Assembly: GCA_964036275.1 (NCBI GenBank)
Contig: OZ038437.1
Coordinates: forward strand, 8,375,804 to 8,439,803
Direction of reading: 5' to 3'
Source: Litoditis marina
Taxonomy: Eukaryota > Nematoda > Chromadorea > Rhabditida > Rhabditidae
Length of the DNA stretch: 64,000 bases
This document shows, piece by piece, positions 11,378 to 23,469 of the stretch. A model generated the notes under the pieces. That model was not told where the DNA came from, did not search any database, and saw only the letters and a list, made by a program, of their open reading frames with translations. Positions within the stretch are counted from its first letter, which is position 1, and the number at the start of each line of letters is the position of its first letter. Both the position numbers and the translations under genes were made by a program.

Positions 11378-12769
11378 TCAGAGAAATTGAAACATTTGTG
11401 GTGACACAAAAATGAATAAAGCTTTCGAAAGAGACGACCAGTTGTCAAAATTGTTCAAATTGACTCCATGTTCCGCTGTTTATGAACCTCGGCATGTTGT
11501 AGTATTGAATCAAACACTGCCTGGCTGAACTTGAATCTGCCGAAACGTCGCCACTGAAATAAACATCTATTTCACCTCGTGTTTGGTTCAAGAAAATCAC
11601 CAATATTGTTCAAATTAAGTAAAAAAACTGTTTACATGGAGAATGAGACGAAAATCCAATGAGTTCGCCGGTCTCAGCTAGTCTACGTCTCCCTGACCTG
11701 TACACTCTCGCCGATGGTTGGCCTTGTCGATGCAAGTTGTAAAACTGTTTCAAACATTCTCAAGCAGATAACTGGTAGCAAATCGAAATTCTGGGTCATT
11801 TTTATTACGTGTTTTCATTAGCAATGAAAACTTCTTGGTCAAGTTCAGCCTTCATTTGAAACAGAATCAAGCAAGATGGCAAAGTGAGCTCAATCCTGAT
11901 CACATTCCGAAACATGAAGAATATGTAACACTTGGATGAAAAACTGTTCTAGTACCGTTTGTTCGGGTACCATGTTTCAAAGATTAAACATTTCTTACAT
12001 ATTTGCGATAAAATTCTTAGCATGTTAAAGGTGGCCCGAAACGAATACTCAAATAATAGATAGAACCGAGACAATTCGATCTATACCCATAACTTTGCAT
12101 AATCTTCACTGTGAACTTGCCAATTTGGTAAATTCATAAAATTTCTCCCTAGGTCAGACACGCAGAGTAAATTTGGAATGTGGCCAACTTTCCTGACAGT
12201 CGACATGAGCGCCAAATTTCGTGACAGACGATGTAGTTTAGAGAAGAACAACACATAATTTTCCCATTTAGTTTACACAAACAGTAGGAAAAGTCTACAT
12301 AACGAGTGCCTGACACAAGAGAATTTACCATCGTGTCATTGTGTCGAACCGTTTATCGGAGAAAAAAGGTGTAGAAGTTCAGCACATTTCATTAGTTTGA
12401 AACACTTCACAATTCAGGATGTCAAAAACAGAACAAAAACATATGCATGTTACAAGATCGAGCAAAAACTAAATGAAACGAAGAAAACAACACGAGAATC
12501 TTCCAACAAAACTACCGAGAATCATCCATCAAAGCGACCACAGTTACAACGGTAGTCAGTCAGTACTCGAACTTTCGTACCAAAAACAGAAATGCATAAC
12601 ATGATAACAACTATAAAAAGCTATAGCACAACTAGCGACAAAGTGAACAACCAGGTGGCTACATAATAGAAGAATAAGCAACAAAAAGACGCGATGAAGA
12701 GCTTTGCATCCACGGAAAAATACAAAACTACAGGTAGGAAGAAGATAAGGATTGTTGCCAGCTAAGCTA

Positions 12770-13882
12770 GGTGCTAGCGTACTCCCCCCGTGATGAACCG
12801 AGCCGGAAACCCCTGAAAAACAAGTAAATGAGATTCATATATGACGTCGTAGATAAATTCAACACATGCCAGGTGTTAGGTGACTTAAACATTCACGTTT
12901 TTTCATCCGTGAGTGAAGGCAGTGTGGTGAAACATTCAACCGAAACATGTTTACCAATAAAAACAGGGTATCGTGAAAATACTACCATTTATGCATAGCT
13001 GCACAGTCATGAGTCGGCAGGAAATGAGCCCATTTTGAATACTTCATAGTTTTTATAGTTCATAGTCATGAATTTTGAATAGGTTTATGGGTAGCTGAAA
13101 AGGTAACTAAGTAACCGTTTTCCAGGCTAAGGCCTCCAGGTTGCCTACCCAATCAACTGAGACGGTTACTAATAAATCTGTACAGCAAAACAGCTCAAAG
13201 CTTGAAGATCATATTCCATGAAGCGAAATGCAAATGATTTCGAGACGAGCGAAAAATGTAACTCGGTGAAAAATCTGTAAATTGACTCACAATTCACATC
13301 AAATAGCAATTTGTCCCCGTCCAGGCTCACCAGTAAGCAGACAAGCAGACTTCATGCCATATTGAGACATAGAAATTACCTGAAATAATCACATTGAAAA
13401 GAGTAATAGTTTGTCATTCGCAACTGACAACTACACACTAAAGACAGACACACCAACCACCCCAAATTGACGGCATCTTTGTGCACATATTTTGAAAAGT
13501 AGAGCATAGTAATGAACCTAAATCGGATATTTTTTGACCAGTGCTTGATTCTAGATGGTTTCTCTTTTCTTCACAACAACAGTGGTATTTTGATGAAATA
13601 AAGTAAACATGAACAATAACATAACGTACTATATTCATAATGCAGTGAAAGTTATCCAACAATCCAGCTAGTCGCGAAGTCAAAACTCAAAAAATAGGTA
13701 AATAGGCTCCCTTTTTGTTAATATCGCTCTTTTTATGCAAAATAATAAAAATATCGCGTATGTCAGAAACGAGTTACTTTTAGTATAGAATAGTCACAAC
13801 TTACGCCTTAAATAGCAGTTCGATTATGGCATGATTATGTAATCCAGAAATAAGAACATCGTATGGTCGGATGGGCAGAAAC
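12770..13882 (-). CDS. possible 3' end of an unrecognised minus-strand multi-exon gene
   Basis: This is tentative. The best exon is 13882-13805 on the minus strand: a TTTCAG acceptor, an open frame reading FLPIRPYDVLISGLHNHAII with ELLFK following, and a perfect GTAAGT donor. A candidate next exon near 13355-13296 reads VSLDGDKLLFDVN before GTGAGT, but its acceptor is weak. A further TTTTCAG acceptor at 12813 opens a short frame down to about 12770. I recognise no family and the joins are uncertain. The acceptor and start of the best exon are duplicated in tandem (13841-13940). Confidence 0.25.
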
Positions 13883-13940
13883 CTGAAAGTAAAATCCAGA
13901 AATAAGAACATCGTATGGTCGGATGGGCAGAAACCTGAAA
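13841..13940. repeat. 52-bp tandem duplication containing a splice acceptor
   Basis: A 48-nt sequence (AATCCAGAAATAAGAACATC and the 28 nt after it) is repeated at 13841-13888 and 13893-13940 with no visible mismatch. On the minus strand each copy contains CTTTCAG or ATTTCAG followed by the start of the candidate exon. Confidence 0.85.
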
Positions 13941-14023
13941 TTAGTATTTTTCACAATTGATAGGAAACAGAGAATGGCTGAAGTAACGAATATTTAGAGA
14001 ATCATCGAAAGGTAAAGTTGAAG

Positions 14024-14042
14024 AGAGAGAGAGAGAGAAAGT
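14024..14042. repeat. short (GA)n microsatellite
   Basis: A run of GA dinucleotides. The surrounding 13950-14880 is AT-rich, apart from a GC-rich patch at 14375-14470 that resembles other GC-rich transposon-like patches in the window. I see no gene there. Confidence 0.7.
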
Positions 14043-15092
14043 GACTAGAAGTAGTTACTGTCCTGTATTCACAAAACCGCTCACTTTATAGTCATTTCGC
14101 AACGTATTTCGATCAATTCTCCTCACAATGGAAAATGTGAAATTCTTTCACCCTGATAAAGCTAGATTACAGAAAATCAAAAGATAGCTACCCAAACAGT
14201 TGAAAATCCAAAAAGTATTCAGTTTCTGTTTTTATATTCAAGTTTTCCGAATTGAGACACAGTTACAAAAAGCCCTTCACTCTGAGAGAACTAGTTGAAA
14301 CACATCGAACATAAATAAAACACTAAATAAAAGCGAAATATTAGAAGAAAACGAATTTTTTGAAGAAGAATTTCGAAACGGGCAGTGCGCTGCTCTATTG
14401 ATTGGAGCCGCGGTTGCCCGCCGCTCTGCGTCTGGCCCGCGAGCGGCGCTACATGGATTGGAGCACCATGTAGCCGCATTAGGTTTCAATTCGGTCCACC
14501 TTTAATGCTACAGTCTCGCTCATATATCTTGAGATTTTTATAGTTTAAAATCTGATTTTTCAATCTAGCTTTCTGAAGCAAACGTTCAAGAATATATTTT
14601 AGAACAATATCAGGAATACTACACTAAAAGTGTAGCACAAAAGTGCAAACTGAAAAGCTGTATTGTAGTATGCAATACACCTATGCGAAACGCAAAACAA
14701 ACACAAAAACACAAACAAAAGCCAACATTTCGAACACAAACAAAATATAACTTTTCGCCTGATGAGTAACCGTTAAAATACTTGAAACACAGTAATAGAC
14801 CAAGTAAAAACGAAGTAAACGAACTAAGAAACACATGTTCTGAATTCGACAAAAAAAGTTTTTCACGGAATGGAAATCATTAACTCATCATTGAATATAT
14901 ACTCCACAAACGGAACTACTATAGGAGTGAACATGAAACTTGGTGTGTAAATGTAAAACGCGAATCACGACAGAAACGATTCAACTGAGTAAACGTTTAA
15001 AAAAATTTATTCGAAAATGTCGTTTCGTAAACTGAAATGATGAAGCTACCGTACTCAGCAGTTCTTGGCTTAGCGCCAAGACCATCAATCTG

Positions 15093-15440
15093 TTTGAACT
15101 CAGACAATTCCCAGCCAATTGGCCAGCCACTTTTTTATTGGCTGAGCAAGAGAGTGTGCAGATCAGAGAGACCCAGATGTCTGCGGCCTCATTGACCTGC
15201 ACACTCTCTCGCTTTTGTAGCTGGCCAATCGAAGAAAATTGGCGTCAATCGTTCTGAGCACTATTAGGCTAAGACAATTCTCAGCCAATTGGCCAGCCAC
15301 TTTTGTAGCGGCCTCGACGAGAGAGTGTGCAGGTCAGAGAGACGCGGATGTCTGCGGCCTCATCGACCTACATACTCTCTCGCTTTTGTAGCTGGCCAAT
15401 CGCAGAAAATTGGCGCCAATCGTTCGGAGGGTTTCGGATT
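15093..15440. mobile_element. two adjacent copies of the CTGCACACTCTCTCG foldback MITE
   Basis: Two ~170-bp copies (about 15093-15262 and 15268-15440) lie head to tail. Each has an AATTGGCCAGCCACTTTT left end and a TGGCCAATCG...AATTGGCGCCAATCGTTC right end. The inner inverted arms read GAGAGAGTGTGCAG and CTGCACACTCTCTC around TGCGGCCTCATTGACCTGC. The family recurs at least ten more times in the window, mostly beside peptide genes. Confidence 0.75.
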
Positions 15441-15550
15441 GGCCAATCTGGCAGCGCGCCAAGTAATGCTGCGGAGACCAGCAGGACGAAACCGTGTCTT
15501 GTTGAAAGTTTCATCATCTCGAGTTTACTGCTGTACAGTACATTTTAGAC

Positions 15551-15640
15551 GGCCACATCAGCAACTGTTTCGAGCTATTAATGGAATAAATGGTGGGTGT
15601 TGGAATACAAATGAGCAAGTCTGCATAAAAGGCGCAGAAC
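15551..15640 (+). promoter_or_regulatory. conserved upstream block of peptide gene 2
   Basis: The block contains GGCCACATCAGCAACTG, then TTAATGGAATAAA, then GGTGTTGGAATACAAATGAG, then a TATA-like TGCATAAAAGGC. The same order and spacing occur upstream of peptide genes 3, 5, 6, 7 and 9. The TATA-like box is about 450 bp before the ATG. I infer a core promoter followed by an outron. Confidence 0.7.
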
Positions 15641-16078
15641 GAAACCATCCATATTCACATCTATTTTTTATCTTATCCTAACTCTTCGTAATTGTTTTTC
15701 CGATCACGCAGATAAGATACAGTGTTCTGATGCTAGTTAACACTTTCCTCAGAACATTTTTTTGAAAACTTACGCATGTGGACATAATACTATTCCATCG
15801 TCTCGCCGCCTCCCATCGTTCCCAATTTTTGCTGAAAAAAATTCGGTTCAAACCTCTCCTCATCCGTGTTGGAGAAGGAGGCTATGTAGCCTCACATCTG
15901 AGCGGAAACTAGAAAGAGAAGAGGTGAAAGTAAAATGTTCTTTCATTCTCTCGTACTTCTGTTTGCGCTATGGTCGTTTTCAATTGCTGTGGGTAGTTCA
16001 CTACATCTAATCGGCGAGCGAAACCTAAGCGGAAGAAGGGAAGTGACATAACATGCGCTACTTATTATTTGCAGAAAA

Positions 16079-16691
16079 ATGAAGCTGTTCGTCGTTCTAC
16101 TTGCGCTTCTGTCAGTTTCGATGGTCGCGGCACATCTGCCTCTGATCAGGGTTGTCAAGAATGTCTGTGCGGGATTCGACAAAGGGGGAGAGGAGAGAGA
16201 GGAGGCCCACAAGAAGTGTAGAAAAGCTTGCGCCTATGTTAGCATATTAACAACAGTTGCACGAGTCTATAGCAGAGTTATACCTATTGAGTCATATTAG
16301 TAGAACTGCTCAAAATGAGTTGAAACGAACTTCGCAAAATATGTTGAAATAGGGTCGCTTTTACAATATGGAACCTTACGGGCTCTATACTTTTACCCCG
16401 ATAAAATTACCATTTCTCATGCCAACGTGGAAAAACTAGCCCAGCGGTTGTGGTATTGATACGTTAGCTAGGTCAGAACATTTGTCCCAACAGTCGCTTT
16501 AGTATAGAATGTATACAACATTATTATATCGTTTTCTTCTATGTCCATTGAACCATTCTCTTTTTTGGCAACCTTTCGCGTTCCAATATTTCGTTTCGTT
16601 TATTTGATTTGATTTGATTCGATGTTTATTCCAGGAACACGGTGAATGCACGAGCGACACGGACTGCGAGTGTAGGGAGGTTCACTTTTAG
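16079..16691 (+). CDS. cremycin-like CSalphabeta peptide 2
   Basis: Exon 1 (16079-16237) begins four bases after a TTTGCAG acceptor. It encodes a signal peptide (MKLFVVLLALLSVSMVAA), a family-unique stretch LPLIRVVKN, and the first three Cys. The donor is a weak GTTAGC. Exon 2 (16635-16691) follows TTATTCCAG and encodes EHGECTSDTDCECREVHF. The 71-residue product has C-x16-C-x3-C-x6-C-x5-C-x-C, the spacing of a CSalphabeta defensin fold. Its exon 2 is acidic, unlike the basic siblings. Such peptides are secreted and in nematodes are thought to act on fungi or bacteria. The extra stretch before the first Cys could be a short propeptide. Confidence 0.8.
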
Positions 16692-16734
16692 ACCCTGGAC
16701 GACTAAGCAACCTAAACATTAGTTTGAAACGCCT

Positions 16735-16975
16735 TCACGCCTTCACCAATAATTTACTGTTTTGGCTATATTTTTGGCTAATATTCAACAGATTTGTCAC
16801 AATTGTCACGTAGTTTGTGTTTGTAAATTGCTCTTCGTGCAACTGATATTGATTTGGCCCCAATGCAAGTTCGCCGATCAGACACAAACCTGTGTATGAA
16901 TTTCTCTTCATGTATGTTTTTTTCTCATTTAGCGCGCCTCGAGCGTATTAAATAAATGAATAAATAAATAAAACA
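16735..16975 (+). mobile_element. 3' end of an ORF1-only retroelement (5'-truncated)
   Basis: From CTTCACCAATAATTTACTG to a tail of AAATAAATGAATAAATAAAT this matches, in the opposite orientation, the 3' end of the element at 37559-38616. It contains CGCGCCTCGAGCGTATTAAA just before the tail. It lies directly downstream of peptide gene 2. Confidence 0.75.
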
Positions 16976-17384
16976 TGATGAATGAAAGTGTTCTGAACGA
17001 GTGATTGGTGTTATCCTTGCAATCAGTTATGTCAGTTATGTCGACAGTGTGTTGTGACGGTGTGTTACGGTGGGTGTTGTGTCCATCACAGCAAACTCTC
17101 ATTATCTGCCGCAAAAAAGCACTTTAAGTGAATGCATTTGAATAAGACTTCCACTGTTTTTTTTTGTTAATCCTGTGAGATTGGCCCAAATTGTTCCCTG
17201 TGTGATTTGTTTTATCCGTATTGTCATACTGTTTACTTTTCATCTACTGTGATGACCGAATGATGTTTGATTTCTGACACTTTTTTCCGCTTTTGAGTGT
17301 TTGTATCCTACTGTCATTTTTTGTTTCTCCTCTTGTATATCACATGCTTGCATGTAAATGAATGAATCAAAACTGGTTACTAGA

Positions 17385-17710
17385 GAATTATTATCAAATT
17401 ATCAGTAAACTATCAACAACCTTTCCATGGAACGGATATCGGTAGTTAAGTGATAATTTACTAACACCAGTGATATTTCCCTCTTAGTTTAGTGACATTT
17501 TAGTGAGAGTTCAGTGAAAAGATAGTATCAGTTCAGCACTTTTTGAGATAGTGATAGTTTACTGACACATTAGATAGTAGTAGTTTACTATCTTTGTGAT
17601 AGTATTTTAGTGAATTATCACAATGTAGATACTGAACCGATAGTAACTCACTACTCAATTATCGGTGATAAATTTTACTACTAGTAGTTTACTAAATTAT
17701 CGATAGTAGC
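17385..17710. repeat. GATAGT/ACTATC-rich block
   Basis: This block is packed with GATAGT, AGTTTACT and their complements ACTATC and AGTAAACT. Inverted outer parts (ATTATCAGTAAACTATC on the left, TAGTTTACTAAATTATCG on the right) suggest a foldback element. It lies just before the outer LTR element. Confidence 0.5.
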
Positions 17711-17774
17711 CAATTTCATAAGATAACTCGATCTCATTGCCTCTCGGCAGGCTATAACGATTTTTTAGTCATTC

Positions 17775-18137
17775 TGTTCGACAGTCAGTGGAGAACTGCC
17801 TATTACTATTTCAATGCTATTGCCACGCGGAGTTAACTATATAATATAATAAGTATCTGATTGATATTATCACCACATATGAGCATTAGGGGAGAAATAT
17901 GGGAGAGACATGTTATAGAGAAACTGTATTCATAGTAGAACATAACAAGTTAGCAATACAAGTTTATTATAATATAAATGAATATACGAGTAGTTATCTA
18001 TGAGAGATAACCGAGAGAGCGAGTAGCCCAGAGCGTATCCCATGGTCGGTGTAAGTTGAAGAGTGAGCTCCTCTTGTCTTCTTTCCACGTGCCAACACTG
18101 CATTAACATGTCTGGCGCTCACGTGCGCAGTCGCTAT
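17775..18137 (-). repeat. outer element LTR, left part (3' LTR)
   Basis: Nearly identical to 28359-28721. It is cut after GTCGCTAT by the nested LTR element, and the last 50 bp of the LTR resume at 24434. The 4-bp sequence CTAT is duplicated at the two break points. Confidence 0.9.
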
Positions 18138-18646
18138 TGTCGTGATCCCTCTTATTAGATATCACAACTAAAGCCATTTCATAATGAGACAGTCTAACAC
18201 ATAAACCAGCTCTGAAACGGATACGCCACCGACACCAAACCGGACGAGACAAGGACAGAAGACAGATATAAAAGCCGACAAGGAGAGAAGAAGGGAGACG
18301 GGACACCGGGACGACTTACTGACACACCTTTACATGTTTCATTTACACCTCGCACAATGATATGAATACTTTTATAAAACTCTTTGTTCTTTACAATCCT
18401 ATCCTAAAATGTTTTCCTTAATAAAACCACCAAAAGGGTGTATACATATGATAACTTAATAGAAATTTCAACTTTCAAGTAGATGTAAAAATACGCTTTC
18501 GAGACCATTTAAATTGTTACAACAAGTCTTTCTTGGTTCACGCCATAAAGATCACATGGAGATCCCGGCTGAGCATAAAGATCACATGGAGATCCCGGCT
18601 GAGCATAAAGATCACATGGAGATCCCGGCTGAGCATAAAGATCACA
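18138..18646 (+). repeat. nested element 5' LTR
   Basis: A 509-bp LTR beginning TGTCGTGATC and ending AGATCACA. It contains a TATA box (AGATATAAAAGCC) near 18270 and ends in a 30-bp tandem ladder. It contains the two empty ATAT sites (18360-18363 and 18446-18449) that are occupied in the 3' LTR. Confidence 0.88.
18544..18646 (+). repeat. 30-bp ladder of LTR-end/PBS-like units
   Basis: Three full units beginning CATAAAGATCACATGGAGAT and ending CCCGGCTGAG precede a fourth partial unit ending in AGATCACA. Each unit repeats the LTR terminus followed by TGGAGATCCCGGCTG, which looks like a primer-binding site. The 3' LTR has the same ladder at about 24327-24429. Confidence 0.85.
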
Positions 18647-18665
18647 TGGAGGCTCCGGCTCGAAC
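18647..18665 (+). promoter_or_regulatory. primer-binding site of the nested element
   Basis: TGGAGGCTCCGGCTCGAAC immediately follows the LTR end. Its complement ends in CCA and carries the GTTCGA of a tRNA T-loop at the right distance, so it should pair with the 3' end of a host tRNA. The tRNA identity is not determined. Confidence 0.7.
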
Positions 18666-21600
18666 TTACGTCCTTTCAGATGTCTAAGTACCGCTACACT
18701 TTCTTTATTTTTGAAATATATCATATGTATGCATTCAATAATTTTCACATATCCATTCCATCGTTCTCATTATTCATTATTCATATCGTTTACGAGCCAG
18801 TTTCAGATCCGTTATCATAATATCTCTCCTCTAAGATAATAAGTGATTTACGACATCGAGCGGTGCGCCTGATGCACCTGTAGATACGCACATAGACTAT
18901 ACTTTTTAATGGCAAAGGGTTAATAGTTAAGCCACCACGGGAGAGAATAGAAACAACCTTCCTCGGAAAGCCGATTCGTATCACTAGTAAAGTGAACTTA
19001 AACTTGTTTAACCAATAGTAATTGACACCCAGGTTCTCACATGAAACACTAAACTACAATTTTCAGTAAGATTCGTCTTTGGTAAGTAAATACTGGTAAT
19101 TTACTTTTATACATTCCCGTCAAGTAATTTAAACACATACCTTTCATATTAGCGGAACCGTTTATATGCTCCGAATCGGAGCCGGAATTACAGAATTACA
19201 GAAAGCCTATATCTAGCTGACAGACTGTGCACAAGCCGAGCTACTAGAACCCGACAGAAGATCGGAATCATGTCGAGAAACTCCATGAATACTTTTATAG
19301 CAACCAAGAAGTTGTTTAAATACTTCGTAACAACCACAAGGTTGTTCTACCATAAAAATAGTAATAAACTTTAAGACGGAAGATATGGGAGTCCGGTTCC
19401 GCAACCGTAGTTCTTTAAACAAGTACAGACTTACCATCAATACAGGCAAGCGCATAAGGGGATCCCAAAACATCATTTCAAAATGCATATATAATCAAAA
19501 AATGATGTACTACTTATATAACCTTTGTTTACTGATATGCACTTTTGAGTCATCGTGTTTTCACATATGCTTACAACACTCTACTTCAACCAGATGAACA
19601 AATAGATGTCAACTCTCCTTTCTTTCGCGAAAAGATACCAAATCCAACAGGTATCAAGGATGAGAACTTGGATCGATTCTGGCGGTCGGCCAACCAAAGA
19701 AGGATGGGTAATGAAGCAGGTTCAACCACCGATTATTCAATGTCATTACCCATACCATTTTTTTTCATAATGACCGTTTAGCATCCAATTTACAGCCACA
19801 CAATTATGTATACATTATTTCATACTCTAACTTTCCCAATTCTAAAACAAATGTATACTCAGTTCTGACAATGAAATTCACACTCAGTCACAGTTACGAC
19901 TTCATTATTTCCCTTTACAAATTTTCTTCAAAACTACTTCTCTCATATGAACTAAGGATACCTTTTAATTAGGGTTAATAGTGTAAATCCTATAGTTACG
20001 GATACCTTTTCATTAGGGTTAATAGTGTAAATCCGTAGAACAACCTCACCGTATTTGAGACGATAGCTGTTATTTAGTTTTTTCTTTAAGCATGAGCTCA
20101 GTATGATGCTCACCATTTAAGTAAACTTAATAGATAATATAATTAAATCACCCTCTTTTCCAAAACAACTTCATCAAGTAACTTAGAATTAAAGTAGGTT
20201 CCGTAATACTTTCTTTCCATTGTTTGTTTTTATACATGTTTTTATTACATCACCATTTATTTTCTAGACCACCTCAACTTAGGCAACGGCAGCCAGTCTT
20301 GCGAACTCATCCGCTCACTGCTCACCAGTCCTCCGATATGAGGTTCAGGTTAATTAGTTTTTTCGAACTCTGGTTAATTGTGTATGCACCGATTCATTCG
20401 GAGTACCCACCCACACACAACCGATTTCTAACTTTCACTAAGTAACAACCACAGCCGCGAAACGCGAACTGAAAAATCACACTTCTCTCAACTCAAAAAT
20501 AATAATTAAAATAAAAAAGCAATTTCTCGTTATATCGGTGCGATTTCCTCATTTCCCCAACATTCGAGTAAAACTTGTTTTAGTTCCGATAGTGGAGCTC
20601 CACCGAGAAATAGTTAAAAAAAACATGATAGTAAAAGATTTACTGAACGAGAGCGATCTTTCCAACGAAAAAAGAGATATGTCAAAAACATTTCCAGTAA
20701 CACCACTATCCAAAACACTAGTGGATTTTCCAATCACTCACAACTCAAATTTATTACCGTCCTCTCGTTCGAGTAACTTCCTCAACAACTTCTCTATATA
20801 TATATATATTTGATCATGCTTCCCCATCACCATCACCCTTCTTCGCACACTAACATGTCATACTTAAGCACAAGAGGTCAATGCATCTCATTAGCCACGA
20901 CACCCTCAGCAAGTGCTGCGGTCGTTGACCAACACAACTGTTAGCCATACCATGACAAGACCTCTGTCGTGTAGACGACCCCCTTCACCACTAACTGCAC
21001 GTTACATACCTATTCATGAGAATGAGGATCCACACATGGGATACTAACTTAGCCGAGAAACGATTTATATAATTGTTTCTCACTGCCCGTGGTTCATGTT
21101 TCCCTCAATCATACATTCGCATTACGATTGTTACATCGAGTTGTCTAACTTCTATTGCGGACAGTTCTTTCATATCAGAGAGTACCGAAATTTGCAGATT
21201 CCACCAGAATGAACAATTGTTCAAACTACCACGCTACGTTCCATCGCTCAAAAACAACCATGTACCTCTCACAACGCAAATGTATACAAAAAGAGCATTT
21301 GAGGTTCTAGAATACAAATTTTCCGAAGAAATCATAGCTATCAAGGTTACATCATTGTTTAGCAGACTAATAATCCCGGCTGAACTTATTGATAGTACTC
21401 ATTTCACTCTCACAACAGCGGAATGCAGTTCAGTGCGAGATACAGAGAGAAGTCGATTCTCAAACCTTGAACCAACTAACCTCACCCTACTAACTCCTCA
21501 ACTCAGAGACAGAGATCGTCTATTCGTATCCTCGAAGGTCAACAACATTATATCAAAGAAGCCGTTCTTTTCGATTTCCCACCACTGACTTAGTCCATGC

Positions 21601-21930
21601 CGTGTGATACTCAATAACATCTGAATGTATATTGGTACCGTACCATGTTTGGTTCCAACTCACACGGCGGATCCAAAAGATCGTTTGACTATCAGTCCGT
21701 GGACTAATACTGTCCCTAAGAAAATTCGGCACTACTATCTTTGGTATCAACCTAATCCCGAAGTTCTAAACTTTTTTTCTATCCGTCTTCCAAATTATCC
21801 ATCCTGTCCTCAGTAATAACACGCACATCGTTTTACTACCTGATGCGTTTCACTGTCTTGTTTGAGAATGACTGGTGATGAAGCCTAATTTCCTCAAGTT
21901 GGGGACCAACTTCCTCACTTCGTTCAGCTT

Positions 21931-21944
21931 CCGAGGGAGGGGGA
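21931..21944 (+). promoter_or_regulatory. polypurine tract of the nested element
   Basis: CGAGGGAGGGGGA directly abuts the TGTCG start of the 3' LTR, as expected for plus-strand priming. Confidence 0.8.
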
Positions 21945-22499
21945 TGTCGTGATCCCTCTTATTAGATATCACAACTAAAGCCATTTCATAATGAGACAGT
22001 CTAACACATAAACCAGCTCTGAAACGGATACGCCACCGACACCAAACCGGACGAGACAAGGACAGAAGACAGATATAAAAGCCGACAAGGAGAGAAGAAG
22101 GGAGACGGGACACCGGGACGACTTACTGACACACCTTTACATGTTTCATTTACACCTCGCACAATGATATAAGACGACCAATTTCAAACTTTTCACAAAA
22201 TCTGGCTTTTTCAGAGATTTACAGCTTTTTCTGTGAAGTAAATAGAAAAATCGGGTTTCTCATGTTTTACGCGATTTTCTGTGAAATTGTACCCCATTCT
22301 AACAATATTGGCAGATTTTACGCCATCGGGCCAAATTTGGAAATATATAGAGAATTTCAATATGAAATATTCATTGTTCGAACCATAGAAATTTTCAATT
22401 GAAATTTTTACTATAGATATTTTCAATAGGAAATATCCATAATAGAGAATTCCAATTGAAATTTTCTATGGTAATCAGTAGATCGCAGCAAAACTTGTA

Positions 22500-22568
22500 A
22501 CAACCGGAATCGAACCTGCGACCTTGTGGTTATTAAGTGAGCACTCTACCACTGCGCCACGAGAGCAC
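22500..22568 (-). other. tRNA-like module, left arm of foldback 1
   Basis: On the minus strand, box A TGGCGCAGTGG and box B GGTTCGATTCC are spaced as in a tRNA gene. The outer stems do not pair (GCTCTCG against TTGTTAC), so it is not a functional tRNA, but it could act as a Pol III promoter. Confidence 0.65.
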
Positions 22569-22659
22569 AAAGCAGGGTAGACAACTGCGCATAGTTATAC
22601 CGAAGAATTGATGCCGCATTGACCGGTATATGAAGCTTCCTATCTCTCCAAAGAAATGT

Positions 22660-22732
22660 GTCACAATAGCGCAGCGGCTAGTGAGTCGGACTACAAAACT
22701 GAGGTCGCAGGTTCGAATCCTTTCACGGAATA
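22660..22732 (+). other. tRNA-like module, right arm of foldback 1
   Basis: Box A TAGCGCAGCGG (22667) and box B GGTTCGAATCC (22710) lie on the plus strand. It shares GTCGCAGGTTCGA with the left-arm module but is otherwise diverged. No complete cloverleaf can be drawn. Confidence 0.65.
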
Positions 22733-23469
22733 TTTTGTTCACATACTTCGCTAATATAAACTATGAATATTCCGTATTGAAATTATTCATAGTTAAAGGT
22801 GAAACTACATTTGTGAATAATTATTCTGATTATGAAAAATTTCAATTGAAATTATTCATAATGGAAAATTTCAATTGAAATTATTCATAATGGAAAATTT
22901 CAATACGAATTTTCCATATGTGTTTCTCTTATTGATAATTTCAATTGCTATTCTCTATGAGTACCAAACACGCTGTCCTCATAGAAAATTCGAAGAAATG
23001 CCTCAAATCGGGTTTTCCTCTTAAATTGTAGCCTCTATATTTGTTTCACAGAAAGTGTTGTAAATCTGTAAAAAAGCCGAATTTTGTGAAAAGTTTGAAA
23101 TTCGTCGTCTTATATGAATACTTTTATAAAACTCTTTGTTCTTTACAATCCTATCCTAAAATGTTTTCCTTAATAAAACCACCAAAAGGGTGTATACATA
23201 TAAGACGGTTCCAACTAAAAAAATTTTAAAATTCAAAGTAATTCACGGAGTTCTGTCAATCTGTGAACGGGAACTTTTTCTTGCGCCCTGCGGTCGAAAT
23301 GACACAATTTTAGGTTTCTTGTCAACGCGATGTTGGCATTTGACAATGAGATTCAGATTCTTCTGGCAAATGCTGAGTGAACGGAGTTCGCTTGTCACTT
23401 GTCACCCAAAGGGATCATCTTTACCATTTGCCGTTTGCACTGATTCATTTTGACACGTGCCAAACCGTT

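Larger units (their letters stand above)
22171..23111. mobile_element. AAGACG foldback element 1 with paired tRNA-like modules
   Basis: The exact ends are known because the 5' LTR is an empty site: ATAT is duplicated at 22167-22170 and 23112-23115. The inverted ends are long: AAGACGACCAATTTCAAAC on the left pairs with GTTTGAAATTCGTCGTCTT on the right, and similarity runs about 70-90 bp. The body has many AATTTCAATTGAAATT palindromes. Each arm holds a tRNA-like module with box A and box B, pointing outward. It has no protein-coding capacity. Confidence 0.85.

Noticed and set aside
14277..14489. Small minus-strand protein gene
   Set aside because: It coincides with a GC-rich transposon-like patch and has no splice or family support.
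21073..21588. Envelope or polymerase gene in the nested LTR element
   Set aside because: The 171-codon frame shows no signal peptide, membrane segment or catalytic motif that I recognise.
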